A DNA stretch of 28,001 bases. Origin: Pseudomonadota bacterium. GTDB lineage: Bacteria; Pseudomonadota; Gammaproteobacteria; Burkholderiales; Burkholderiaceae_D. The translations under genes were made by a program, and so were the position numbers. The DNA is taken from contig JAEXJM010000040.1 of the NCBI GenBank assembly GCA_023449275.1, positions 1 to 28,001 on the forward strand. Direction: 5' to 3'. The first letter of the stretch is position 1, and the number at the start of each line of letters is the position of its first letter. This document shows positions 1 through 7,895 of this stretch, one piece after another. The notes beneath the pieces were generated by a model, which was not told the origin of the DNA, made no database searches, and was given only the letters and a program-made list of their open reading frames with translations.

Positions 1-38
1 GTTCCCAATCCCAAAATTCCAACTTTTACAGGCTTCAT
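1..38 (-). CDS. hom: Homoserine dehydrogenase, N-terminal fragment (runs off the window)
   Basis: Only the first 12 codons are present, on the minus strand from the ATG at 36-38. They read MKPVKVGILGLG, the start of a Rossmann nucleotide-binding fold, and match what I know of betaproteobacterial homoserine dehydrogenase, the NAD(P)H enzyme of threonine and methionine synthesis. A Shine-Dalgarno-like AAGGAAAT lies just upstream. The gene starts 25 bp after the aminotransferase stop on the same strand, so the two are probably co-transcribed. The name rests on 12 residues plus context; another Rossmann-fold dehydrogenase is possible. Confidence 0.7.
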   Translation of the reverse strand, partial: MKPVKVGILGLG

Positions 39-63
39 ATTTCCTTGATGAATAAATAAAGTC

Positions 64-1350
64 TTAAACGATTCTCAATTCTTTTTCTTTTTGAGCTTTT
101 CCGTATTTTTGCATCGCCAGTTCTTCCGTTCCGTACTTCTTGCGATAGAACTCGAGGAAACGGGCGATCCGCTCGATGGCATGTGTCAGGTCATCCGAAT
201 TCGGCAGGAAAACGACCCGGAAATGATCCGGGTTGACCCAGTTGAAACCGGTACCCTGAACGATCAGAACCTTCTCGCGTTCCAGCAGATCGTAAGCGAA
301 CTGTTTGTCATCCTCGATCGGATAGATTTCCGGATCGAGTTTCGGGAACATGTACAAGGCAGCCTGTGCCTTCATACAAGTCACGCCCGGAATGTCCGTC
401 AGCAATTTGTGGGCCAGATCACGCTGGCGGGTCAACCTTCCGTTTGGTGCGACAAGGTCATTGATACTCTGGTAACCTCCCAAAGCCGTCTGGATGGCAT
501 ACTGTCCCGGAACGTTGGAACACAACCGCATGGAAGAAAGCATATCCAGTCCGACAATATAATCCTTGGCATATTTCTTTTCACCGGATACGACCATCCA
601 GCCCACACGATAACCGCAGGAACGGTAATTTTTGGACAAGCCGTTCAAGGTAATGAACAAAACGTCATTCGCCAGAGAAGCGATCGACGTATGGCTTACG
701 CCATCATACAGACACTTGTCATAGATTTCGTCAGCGAAAACGATCAGCTGGTGTTCGCGGGCCAGATCGACGATTTTCTTCAGCACTTCATCCGGATACA
801 AGGCCCCCGTCGGGTTGTTCGGATTGATGACGACAATCGCCTTGGTATGAGGCGTGATTTTCGCTTCGATATCCTTGATATCCGGCATCCAGTCACTGGC
901 TTCGTCGCACATGTAATGCACGGCCTTTCCGCCTGCCAGATTGACGGCAGCCGTCCAGAGCGGATAGTCCGGCGTCGGCACAAGAACCTCATCGCCATTG
1001 TCCAGAAGAGCATGCATGGAAAGCATGATCAGTTCGGAAGCGCCGTTACCGATATAGATATCCTCGATCGTGACACCTTCGATATTTTTCTGTTGCGTGT
1101 ATTGCATAATCGCCTTGCGAGAGGCGAACATCCCTTTCGAATCCGAATACGGCGCGGCATTCTGCATGTTTTTGATCATGTCGCGCACGATTTCATCTGG
1201 CGGATCGAACCCGAACGCGCCGACGTTACCAATATTCAGCTTGATGATTTTCTGACCATCCGCTTCCATTTCCCGCGCTCTTTCAAGAACGGGTCCACGG
1301 ATGTCGTAACAAACATTGGCCAATTTTTTCGATTTGTTTATTAGGTGCAT
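64..1350 (-). CDS. alaA: AlaA-type glutamate-pyruvate (alanine) aminotransferase
   Basis: A 428-residue fold-type I PLP aminotransferase, very similar to E. coli AlaA (about 405 residues). AlaA transfers the amino group from glutamate to pyruvate in the cytosol. Visible motifs are the AlaA-type start NVCYDIRGPVL, NPNNPTG near 177-183, ADEIYDK near 206-212, the PLP Schiff-base lysine K240 in NGLSKNYR, and the substrate-binding arginine region in DHFRVV. The C-terminus is about 20 residues longer than in E. coli and is charged. I chose the ATG at 1350 because AGGAG sits 6-7 bases upstream; an ATG at 1395 is in frame but lacks this and adds 15 unrelated residues. It is followed closely by hom, suggesting an amino-acid synthesis operon. 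Confidence 0.9.
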   Translation of the reverse strand: MHLINKSKKLANVCYDIRGPVLERAREMEADGQKIIKLNIGNVGAFGFDPPDEIVRDMIKNMQNAAPYSDSKGMFASRKAIMQYTQQKNIEGVTIEDIYIGNGASELIMLSMHALLDNGDEVLVPTPDYPLWTAAVNLAGGKAVHYMCDEASDWMPDIKDIEAKITPHTKAIVVINPNNPTGALYPDEVLKKIVDLAREHQLIVFADEIYDKCLYDGVSHTSIASLANDVLFITLNGLSKNYRSCGYRVGWMVVSGEKKYAKDYIVGLDMLSSMRLCSNVPGQYAIQTALGGYQSINDLVAPNGRLTRQRDLAHKLLTDIPGVTCMKAQAALYMFPKLDPEIYPIEDDKQFAYDLLEREKVLIVQGTGFNWVNPDHFRVVFLPNSDDLTHAIERIARFLEFYRKKYGTEELAMQKYGKAQKEKELRIV

Positions 1351-1557
1351 TGTGTGCTCCTGAAATTCGTTAAGGATGGTGCCCTTTTCAACCAAGACAA
1401 TATATCATTCTGACTAAACCTTCAGCAGGAATCAAGACTGAAACCGCTAAAGAGTAAAGCCTATCACTTTATGAGGAATTAGGTAAGGGAAAAATCATCC
1501 GGTTCGGTTGATCCAACCGGCAAACGGGCAACACATAACCACAGTATCATCCGGAAT

Positions 1558-1941
1558 ATGAAACTCGAACCTGAAAATACGGGCACCTTCCAGACGGTAA
1601 GCGCCGTCAGCGAAAACACTGTCACGATCAACGGTACCACCTTTTCGCAAAGTCTGATCGTCATGCCGGACATGACGCCCTCTCCCTGGCCTGTCCACTC
1701 CTTCGATGAGTTGACAGTGGACTCCCTGATAAAACTGGGACAATACCACCCGGACATCATCATATTGGGAACGGGACGGCAAAGCCGTCATTTGAATCCG
1801 GAATGGACCTTTTCGCTGCTTGAAAAAGGCCTCCTGATCGAATGCATGAACAACCGGGCCGCCTGTGGCGCATACAATCTGATCGTGGCCGAAAACCGGC
1901 AAGCCCTTCTGGTACTCATTATGGAAGAGATAAAGTCATAA
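1558..1941 (+). CDS. Mth938-domain (DUF498) protein
   Basis: A 127-residue soluble protein of the Mth938/DUF498 family, whose function is not firmly known. Family signs are the central INGTTFSQSLIVMP segment, PDIIILGTG near 65-73, and a C-terminal part containing a CGAYNLIVAENR segment. There is no signal peptide or membrane segment. The ATG at 1558 is the only good start in this frame: an in-frame stop lies at 1480 and no other ATG follows it. Its ribosome site is poor, just CCGGAAT immediately before. It is divergent from alaA and 78 bp upstream of the bcp gene on the same strand. Confidence 0.75.
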   Translation: MKLEPENTGTFQTVSAVSENTVTINGTTFSQSLIVMPDMTPSPWPVHSFDELTVDSLIKLGQYHPDIIILGTGRQSRHLNPEWTFSLLEKGLLIECMNNRAACGAYNLIVAENRQALLVLIMEEIKS

Positions 1942-2019
1942 AAAAAGGTTACACTGTTGCCATAGCGTTTTTGAGTCAATATGCCCCTTTCGTCATAAAA
2001 ACATACAAGAAAGCGAACA

Positions 2020-2496
2020 ATGTCAGAAGAAACCATTCAGCTTAACCAGATCGTGCCGGATTTTTCCGCTGATGCCACCGTCAGGCCATTCAAACTGTCA
2101 GACTACAAGGGTAAAAACCTGATCATCTATTTCTACCCGAAAGACAATACACCCGGCTGCACAGCCGAGAGTATCGATTTCCGTGAATACTATCCGGAAT
2201 TCAGGAAAGCCAATACCGAAATCGTCGGCCTTTCACGGGACAGCATGCGTTCCCATGAAAATTTCGCGAAAAAATTCGACCTGCCTTTCCCACTGATTTC
2301 CGATCCTGAAGAAATTGTCTGCAACCGTTTTAATGTGATGAAAACCAAAATCCGTTACGGCAAGCCGGGCCGTGGCATCGAACGCAGTACGTTTCTGATC
2401 GACAAGGATGGAAAACTCGTCAGGGAATGGCGAGGAGTCAAGGTAGCCGGCCACATCGAGGAAATCCTCGAAGCCGCACGCGAACTGGATAAATAA
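2020..2496 (+). CDS. bcp: Thiol peroxidase of the Bcp/PrxQ family
   Basis: A 158-residue peroxiredoxin that reduces hydrogen peroxide and organic hydroperoxides in the cytosol. The peroxidatic cysteine is C47 in PKDNTPGCTAE, the hallmark Bcp motif, and the conserved arginine lies in GIERSTFLID. The usual resolving cysteine five residues after C47 is absent (I52), and the alternative helix-3 position (about 83) is alanine. The only other cysteine is C101, so this may work as a 1-Cys enzyme. The start follows a purine-rich GAAAGCGAA. A possible promoter (TTGAGT, 17 bases, CATAAA) lies at about 1972-2000. It is followed after 123 bp by phoH on the same strand. Confidence 0.9.
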   Translation: MSEETIQLNQIVPDFSADATVRPFKLSDYKGKNLIIYFYPKDNTPGCTAESIDFREYYPEFRKANTEIVGLSRDSMRSHENFAKKFDLPFPLISDPEEIVCNRFNVMKTKIRYGKPGRGIERSTFLIDKDGKLVREWRGVKVAGHIEEILEAARELDK

Positions 2497-2619
2497 GCGT
2501 TTCTTTAAAAACGGACAAAGCAATTGCATTTGACAAGCAGTAAAGTGTTTCAGGCCGTATCGAACTCATCGGCCGAAGTTGTTGGATCATTCGAACACAT
2601 ATAACGAAACGAGGTTCCG

Positions 2620-4332
2620 ATGCCATTACCGAAAATGCCAAGCAAACCTGCGGATACCATTACGCAAAAAGACATGGCTGCAACCAGACTGCCAGCCAAT
2701 GCCGTCCCCAAAGCCAGGAAAAAACCGGCATCAAAACCGGCAGTAACAGCCAAATCTGAAACAGCCACCGGAGCCAAAGCGACCACACCTGCGCGTAAGG
2801 CCACAACGAAACCGGCTGTACCGGTCTCAAAGGCCAAACTGCCTGCCAGACCACCCCGGAAAAAACTGGTCGAAACCACCAAGCAGTCCCCCCTGTCCCG
2901 AGCCGCCAGCAAATCGGGAGAAACAAAAATGTTCGTACTGGACACCAACGTCCTGATGCACGATCCCTCCTCCCTCTTCCGATTCGAGGAACACGACATC
3001 TTCCTGCCCATGATCACGCTGGAAGAGCTGGACAACCACAAACGCGGTATGTCCGACGTCGCACGAAACGTACGTCAGGTCACACGTACACTGGACCAGC
3101 TCGTTGCGGATGTCGATGAATCCGAATTGATGACCAAAGGCATTCCCCTGAACAAACTCGGCAACAAGGAAGCGCTGGGCCATCTTTACTTCCAGACCAA
3201 AATGGAAGCGGCACCCCTACCGAAAGACCTCGCATCCGACAAGGCAGACAACCAGATCCTCGGTGTCATGATGTCGCTGGTAGCAACACACCCGACCCGC
3301 GCCATCGTCATGGTCTCCAAAGACATCAACATGCGTATCAAGGCACGTGCCCTGGGACTGTCTTCCGAAGATTACTTCAACGATCAGGTTCTGGAAGATT
3401 CCGACCTGCTCTATCCAGGTACATTGCAATTGCCATCCGATTTCTGGGAAAAACATGGCAAGAACATCGAAACCTGGCACGAAAACGACCATTACGGAGT
3501 CAGCCAGACCTTTTACCGGATCAGCGGCCCTCTCGTTTCCTCCATGGTCGTCAACCAGTTCGTCTATATCGAACCCCATGATGGCGAAACGCCGTTTCAG
3601 GCACAGGTCAGGGAAGTCAACGGCAAAACGGCCGTGCTGGAAACTCTGCATGATTACACGCACAGCAAAAACAACGTCTGGGGTATTACCGCACGTAACC
3701 GGGAACAGAACTTCGCCTTCAATATCCTGATGAATCCGGATATCGACATCGTTACCCTTGTCGGTCAGGCCGGCACCGGCAAAACCCTGCTGGCGCTGGC
3801 AGCCGGACTGGCCCAGGTTCTGGAAATGAAGCGCTATAACGAAGTCATCGTCACCCGCGTCACCATTCCGGTGGGCGAAGACATCGGTTTCCTGCCGGGG
3901 ACGGAAGAAGAAAAAATGTCTCCATGGATGGGCGCGTTAGACGACAACCTCGAAGTCCTGTCCAAATCCGATCAGGGTGAAGGCGGTGAATGGGGACGCG
4001 CCACGACACAGGAACTGATCCGCTCGCGTATATCGGTCAAATCCCTGAATTTCATGCGTGGACGCACTTTCGTCAACAAGTTCCTGATCATCGACGAAGC
4101 CCAGAACCTGACACCGAAGCAGATGAAAACTCTCATCACCCGCGCAGGCCCGGGAACCAAGATCGTCTGTCTCGGCAATATCGCCCAGATCGATACCCCA
4201 TACCTGACCGAAGGTTCCAGCGGCCTGACTTACGTCGTCGACCGTTTCAGGGGTTGGGAACACGGTGGACATGTCATGCTGGCTCGCGGCGAACGCTCCC
4301 GTCTGGCAGACTATGCCTCTGACATTCTGTAA
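2620..4332 (+). CDS. PIN-domain plus PhoH-family ATPase (PhoH2 type)
   Basis: A 570-residue fusion with three parts. Residues 1-103 are a basic Lys/Ala/Pro/Thr-rich tail of low complexity. Residues about 104-255 are a PIN nuclease domain starting FVLDTNVLMHD, with acidic residues D108, E135/E136, D208/D210 and D235. The C-terminal part is a PhoH P-loop ATPase with Walker A GQAGTGKT (382-389) and Walker B LIIDEAQ (489-495). This PhoH2 architecture is described in other bacteria as an RNA helicase/RNase; here that role is inferred from domain order. The ATG at 2620 follows ACGAGG. A second in-frame ATG at 2929 (residue 104) has GGGAG upstream and would give only the PIN-PhoH core. The gene ends at a strong terminator shared with clpB. 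Confidence 0.88.
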   Translation: MPLPKMPSKPADTITQKDMAATRLPANAVPKARKKPASKPAVTAKSETATGAKATTPARKATTKPAVPVSKAKLPARPPRKKLVETTKQSPLSRAASKSGETKMFVLDTNVLMHDPSSLFRFEEHDIFLPMITLEELDNHKRGMSDVARNVRQVTRTLDQLVADVDESELMTKGIPLNKLGNKEALGHLYFQTKMEAAPLPKDLASDKADNQILGVMMSLVATHPTRAIVMVSKDINMRIKARALGLSSEDYFNDQVLEDSDLLYPGTLQLPSDFWEKHGKNIETWHENDHYGVSQTFYRISGPLVSSMVVNQFVYIEPHDGETPFQAQVREVNGKTAVLETLHDYTHSKNNVWGITARNREQNFAFNILMNPDIDIVTLVGQAGTGKTLLALAAGLAQVLEMKRYNEVIVTRVTIPVGEDIGFLPGTEEEKMSPWMGALDDNLEVLSKSDQGEGGEWGRATTQELIRSRISVKSLNFMRGRTFVNKFLIIDEAQNLTPKQMKTLITRAGPGTKIVCLGNIAQIDTPYLTEGSSGLTYVVDRFRGWEHGGHVMLARGERSRLADYASDIL

Positions 4333-4345
4333 GATTAAAAAGCAT

Positions 4346-4373
4346 AAAAAACCGGGCTTTCGCCCGGTTTTTT
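4346..4373. terminator. Bidirectional intrinsic terminator between phoH and clpB
   Basis: A 7-bp GC stem, ACCGGGC paired with GCCCGGT around a TTTC loop, is flanked by A-runs on the left and T-runs on the right. It therefore ends in a U-tract when read from either strand. It lies 13 bp after the phoH stop and about 20 bp beyond the clpB stop, and should end both convergent transcripts. Confidence 0.92.
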
Positions 4374-4393
4374 TATTAGCACGAGAAGGGTTC

Positions 4394-6988
4394 TCAGTCC
4401 TGAACCCGCTTTTCGAATGCCAGTTTGCCATCTCTTTCGTCGACGACAATGACGTCTTTCGGCCCATAATAGCCTTCGAGGATGTATTTCGAAATCGGAT
4501 TTTCGATCTGGTTCTGGATCGCCCTCTTCAATGGACGTGCACCGAACAACGGATCGAAACCGGCTTCGGCAATCTTGTGGAGTGCCTTTTCCGAAACGTC
4601 GAGAGACATTTCCATTTTTTCCAGCCGTTTGTTGAGCAGTTCGAGCTGGATCTTCGCAATCGCGCCGATATTCTTTTCATCCAGTGCATGGAAGACCACG
4701 ATCTCATCCACACGGTTGATGAATTCCGGACGGAAATGCTTGCGCACTTCATCCATCACGGCGACCTTGACCAGATCCTGTTCACTGCCGGTCATCGACT
4801 GAATCAGGTGCGAACCGAGATTCGATGTCATGACGATGACGGTATTCTTGAAGTCCACCGTACGTCCCTGTCCGTCAGTCATGCGGCCGTCGTCCAGTAC
4901 CTGCAACAGGACGTTGAACACATCCGGATGCGCTTTCTCGATTTCATCCAGCAGAATGACGCTGTACGGTTTGCGGCGAACCGCTTCCGTCAAATAACCC
5001 CCTTCCTCATAGCCGACATATCCCGGAGGTGCACCGATCAGACGGGCAACCGAGTGTTTTTCCATGAACTCGCTCATGTCGATCCGGATCATCGCTTCTT
5101 CCGTATCGAAAAGGAACGATGCCAATGACTTGCACAGTTCGGTTTTACCGACACCGGTCGGGCCAAGGAACATGAACGAACCGTAAGGCCTGTTCGGATC
5201 GGACAAACCGGCACGCGAACGGCGAATCGCCTCGGAAACCGCGACAATCGCTTCATGCTGGCCGACCACCCGTTTATGCAGGTAGTCTTCCATATGCAGA
5301 AGCTTGTCACGTTCACCCTGCATCATCTTCGATACCGGAATGCCCGTTGCACGGGAAACGACTTCCGCAATTTCCTCCGCATCCACATGGGTACGCAAGA
5401 GTTTCGGGTGATCCGTTTCCAGTTTCGCTTCCTTCTTGTCGTCAGCTGCCAATGCCTTTTCAAGTTCAGGCAACTTGCCATACATCAGCTCGGACATCTT
5501 CTGGAAATCGCCACGACGTTTGGCTTCATCCATTTCAAGACGGACTTTTTCAATCTCTTCCTTGATATGCTTGGAACCTTCAACCCCGGCTTTTTCCGCC
5601 TTCAGGATTTCATCGTAATCGGCATATTCCTTTTCCAGCTTGGTGATTTCTTCCTCAATCAGGGCCAACCGTTTCAAAGATGCCTCATCGGTCTCTTTCT
5701 TGACTGCTTCACGTTCGATCTTCAACTGGATGATACGACGATCCAGCTTGTCCATGACTTCCGGCTTGGAATCGATTTCCATCTTGATGCGCGAGGCCGC
5801 CTCATCGATCAAGTCAATCGCCTTGTCCGGCAGAAAACGGTCGGTAATGTACCGCTGTGAGAGTTCCGCCGCCGCGATAATGGCCGGATCGGTAATCTCG
5901 ACACCGTGATGCAACTCATATTTTTCCTGCAAACCACGAAGGATGGCGATCGTGTCCTCCACCGTCGGCTCATCGACCATGATCTTCTGGAACCGCCGTT
6001 CCAGTGCGGCATCCTTTTCGATGTACTTGCGGTATTCGTCCAGCGTCGTCGCACCCACGCAGTGCAGCTCACCGCGTGCCAGAGCGGGTTTCAACATATT
6101 GCCGGCATCCATTGCGCCTTCTGCCTTGCCCGCGCCGACCATCGTATGGATTTCATCAATGAAAACGATGTCCTGGCCTTCATCTTTCGCCAGTTCGTTC
6201 AGCACGGCTTTCAGGCGTTCCTCGAACTCGCCACGGAATTTGGCACCGGCCAAAAGCGCGGCCATATCGAGCGCCAGCACCCGCTTGCCTTTGAGGCTTT
6301 CAGGCACTTCATCGTTCACGATACGCTGGGCCAGCCCTTCGACAATCGCGGTTTTGCCCACACCCGGTTCCCCGATCAACACAGGATTGTTTTTTGTCCG
6401 GCGCTGCAAAACCTGAATCGCACGGCGGATTTCATCGTCACGTCCGATAACCGGATCGAGCTTGCCCTGGCGTGCCCGCTCGGTCAAATCAAGCGTATAT
6501 TTCTTCAGGGCCTCGCGCTGGCCTTCCGCATCGGCGGAATTCACGTTCGCATCCCCGCGCACAGCCTTGATCGCCGCTTCCAGCGCGCTGCGGGACAAAC
6601 CGCTTTCACGTGCCAGACGGCCCGCTTCGGACTTGTCTTCCAAAAGCGCCAGCAAAATCATTTCACTGGCAATGAACTGGTCATTGCGCTTTTGCGCTTC
6701 CCTGTCCGCGAGATTTAACACATTCATCAGCTCACGCCCGATCTGGACATCTCCGCCCGTTCCGGACACTTTCGGCAATCTTTCAACAGCGAGCTTCAGA
6801 GAACTTGCCAATTTGTTGACGTTCACGCCCGCCCGCTGCAACAGGGATTTGGCGCTTCCGTCATCCTGGGACAGCAAGGCAGACACCAGATGGACAGGAT
6901 CGACGTACTGGTTATCGTTCCCGACTGCCATACTGTGTGCATCCGCAATGGCTTGCTGTAATTTTGTAGTCAACTTGTCTTGACGCAT
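4394..6988 (-). CDS. clpB: ClpB disaggregase (Hsp104-family AAA+ chaperone)
   Basis: An 864-residue protein, the normal length (E. coli ClpB is 857). ClpB forms a cytosolic hexamer that works with DnaK to pull apart heat-aggregated proteins. Domains in order are an N-terminal Clp repeat domain (1-145), AAA-1 with Walker A GEPGVGKT (206-213) and Walker B IVFIDEIHT, a long charged coiled-coil middle domain (about 400-525) typical of ClpB rather than ClpA or ClpC, and AAA-2 with Walker A GPTGVGKT (about 606-613) and VILLDEIEKAH. The start ATG is preceded by a strong GGGAGG. The gene stands alone behind a sigma-32 promoter at 7019-7047. Confidence 0.97.
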   Translation of the reverse strand: MRQDKLTTKLQQAIADAHSMAVGNDNQYVDPVHLVSALLSQDDGSAKSLLQRAGVNVNKLASSLKLAVERLPKVSGTGGDVQIGRELMNVLNLADREAQKRNDQFIASEMILLALLEDKSEAGRLARESGLSRSALEAAIKAVRGDANVNSADAEGQREALKKYTLDLTERARQGKLDPVIGRDDEIRRAIQVLQRRTKNNPVLIGEPGVGKTAIVEGLAQRIVNDEVPESLKGKRVLALDMAALLAGAKFRGEFEERLKAVLNELAKDEGQDIVFIDEIHTMVGAGKAEGAMDAGNMLKPALARGELHCVGATTLDEYRKYIEKDAALERRFQKIMVDEPTVEDTIAILRGLQEKYELHHGVEITDPAIIAAAELSQRYITDRFLPDKAIDLIDEAASRIKMEIDSKPEVMDKLDRRIIQLKIEREAVKKETDEASLKRLALIEEEITKLEKEYADYDEILKAEKAGVEGSKHIKEEIEKVRLEMDEAKRRGDFQKMSELMYGKLPELEKALAADDKKEAKLETDHPKLLRTHVDAEEIAEVVSRATGIPVSKMMQGERDKLLHMEDYLHKRVVGQHEAIVAVSEAIRRSRAGLSDPNRPYGSFMFLGPTGVGKTELCKSLASFLFDTEEAMIRIDMSEFMEKHSVARLIGAPPGYVGYEEGGYLTEAVRRKPYSVILLDEIEKAHPDVFNVLLQVLDDGRMTDGQGRTVDFKNTVIVMTSNLGSHLIQSMTGSEQDLVKVAVMDEVRKHFRPEFINRVDEIVVFHALDEKNIGAIAKIQLELLNKRLEKMEMSLDVSEKALHKIAEAGFDPLFGARPLKRAIQNQIENPISKYILEGYYGPKDVIVVDERDGKLAFEKRVQD

Positions 6989-7018
6989 TGCAACCTCCCA
7001 ATATCTAACATTTCTTTA

Positions 7019-7047
7019 ATATTGGGACCAGCATGCCTCATTTCAAG
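7019..7047 (-). promoter_or_regulatory. Sigma-32 (RpoH) heat-shock promoter of clpB
   Basis: On the minus strand, CTTGAAA at 7041-7047 is followed after exactly 14 bases by CCCAATAT at 7019-7026. The known RpoH consensus is CTTGAAA, 13-17 bases, CCCCATNT, so both elements match nearly perfectly. The predicted transcript would start about 25 bases upstream of the clpB ATG, just ahead of its GGGAGG ribosome site. clpB is a classic RpoH target. Confidence 0.88.
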
Positions 7048-7103
7048 CTGTTTTTTATTGCGAAATGAGGAACATGAAACGATATTTTCAAAAAAACTGT
7101 TGA

Positions 7104-7481
7104 CTACAATGTCGAAATGTAACGATAAGCTGCAAACCCGGCAATACACATCAGAATGGAACCTGCCACATGCAGGACAATCTGTGCCCCTGCCCAGATA
7201 TACTCCCCCCGTTGCAACATCAGTACGGTTTCAGCCGAAAATGTCGAGAAAGTCGTCAATCCCCCCAGAAAGCCGGTAATGATAAACAGCCTCCATTCAG
7301 GACTGATATTGTTGTGCCAGAAGAAAAACGACGTCGCCATGCCAATGATGAAACCGCCAGCCAGATTGGCCACCAGCGTCCCGAGCGGGATATGCTGGTG
7401 AACCGTATTCAGCCACATTCCGAGGCACCATCTCAACCACGCGCCAATCGCAGCGCCCAGACCTACCGCAAGCCAGCTCAT
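7104..7481 (-). CDS. crcB: Fluoride exporter CrcB/Fluc
   Basis: A 125-residue inner-membrane protein with four hydrophobic segments, the usual size for Fluc channels, which form dual-topology dimers that let fluoride leave the cell. Conserved features are GAAIGAWLR (residues 9-17), N39 in VANLAGG, and GGLTTFSTFS (73-82), which carries the pore phenylalanines F78 and F81. The ATG at 7481 follows AAGGAAGA. It is a single-copy gene rather than the split crcB1/crcB2 form. A fluoride riboswitch with a switchable terminator lies upstream in the same transcript and independently supports the function. Confidence 0.95.
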   Translation of the reverse strand: MSWLAVGLGAAIGAWLRWCLGMWLNTVHQHIPLGTLVANLAGGFIIGMATSFFFWHNNISPEWRLFIITGFLGGLTTFSTFSAETVLMLQRGEYIWAGAQIVLHVAGSILMCIAGFAAYRYISTL

Positions 7482-7568
7482 TCTTTATCTTCCTTTTTTC
7501 AGTTCATCGAAGCGTCAGCACGCCCTCATTTATTCAGGAGAACTCCGGCAGGCAAAAATATCGGGGAG

Positions 7569-7620
7569 AAAAACAAATACGCCGACACCTTCACTGTCGA
7601 AGTGAAGCATATCAGGCGTC
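7569..7620 (-). terminator. Riboswitch-controlled terminator (expression platform) of crcB
   Basis: Read on the minus strand, the 3' end of the aptamer (ACGCC at 7615-7619) can pair with GGCGT at 7579-7583. This encloses a perfect 7-bp hairpin, CTTCACT with AGTGAAG (7589-7607). The structure is followed by ATTTGTTTTT (7569-7578). The bases closing the stem are also needed to fold the aptamer, so fluoride-bound aptamer and terminator should exclude each other. The pairing is read directly; the switching mechanism is inferred. Confidence 0.72.
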
Positions 7621-7670
7621 ATCATCCACAAGAGAATTGTGGCGGTTGGAAAAGGTGGAACACCATCACC
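7614..7670 (-). ncRNA. Fluoride riboswitch (crcB-motif RNA) aptamer
   Basis: The minus strand from 7670 reads GGTGATGGTGTTCCACC, matching the conserved 5' part of the fluoride aptamer (GGNGAUGGNGUUCNCC). It is followed by an AACCGCCACAA...TTGTGG stem and then the 3' signature GATGACGCCT (7614-7623), equivalent to the known UGAUGNCNCCU. The order and spacing fit the family, which binds a fluoride ion through magnesium. It lies 133 bp upstream of crcB on the same strand, the commonest target of this riboswitch. Confidence 0.92.
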
Positions 7671-7677
7671 TTTTTAC

Positions 7678-7705
7678 ATCATACAAGTTTATCCAATCAA
7701 TTGAA
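7678..7705 (-). promoter_or_regulatory. Probable promoter of the riboswitch-crcB transcript
   Basis: On the minus strand TATGAT (7678-7683) is preceded after 16 bases by TTCAAT (7700-7705). A TTGTTC three bases further upstream would give a 19-base spacer. The predicted start is about 7671, one base before the first conserved base of the aptamer, as is usual for short riboswitch leaders. The -10 is convincing; the -35 is approximate. Confidence 0.55.
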
Positions 7706-7730
7706 CAATTTTTTTACCTGATTTTATACT
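7701..7730 (+). promoter_or_regulatory. Possible divergent sigma-70 promoter
   Basis: On the plus strand TTGAAC (7701-7706), an 18-base spacer and TATACT (7725-7730) resemble a sigma-70 promoter firing away from crcB. It physically overlaps the riboswitch promoter, so the two may compete. What it would transcribe is unclear; the short open frame ending at 7895 is the only candidate. Confidence 0.35.
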
Positions 7731-7745
7731 TGTTTCGTATTTTCC

Positions 7746-7895
7746 TTGTTTCAGTGCATATCAAACAGATACGATACAGACAAAATCAACGATCAGGAAG
7801 ACTCCCTGCTGACTCCCCCGTACCCGGATGAATTCCGGCAATTATATGATGACGACAATCTTCCTGCTAAGTGGAATATCAGAAATGATGAATAA
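7746..7895 (+). other. Short open frame of unknown nature, possibly a gene remnant
   Basis: The frame is open from just after a TGA at 7719 to the TAA at 7893-7895 but holds no ATG; the first possible start is TTG at 7746, giving about 49 residues. The last 25 residues (..PPYPDEFRQLYDDDN.. then LPAKWNIRNDE) are acidic and aromatic and look more like real protein than neighbouring random frames. I do not recognise the family, and there is no clear ribosome site. It could be the 3' end of a decayed gene, a small divergent gene, or chance. Confidence 0.2.

Noticed and set aside
91..1344. 417-residue open frame on the plus strand opposite alaA
   Set aside because: It is the mirror of a clearly conserved aminotransferase; its product is low in recognisable motifs and lacks a ribosome site.
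4265..6718. Long plus-strand open frames opposite clpB (up to 287 residues)
   Set aside because: They lie antisense to an intact clpB; their His/Phe/Arg-rich products match no family and arise from the codon use of the real gene.
7482..7560. Possible second fluoride-aptamer-like sequence (GGAGTTCTCC ... GATGAACT) close to the crcB start
   Set aside because: The conserved 5' GGNGAUG part is missing; the true aptamer is at 7614-7670. This is ordinary leader sequence.
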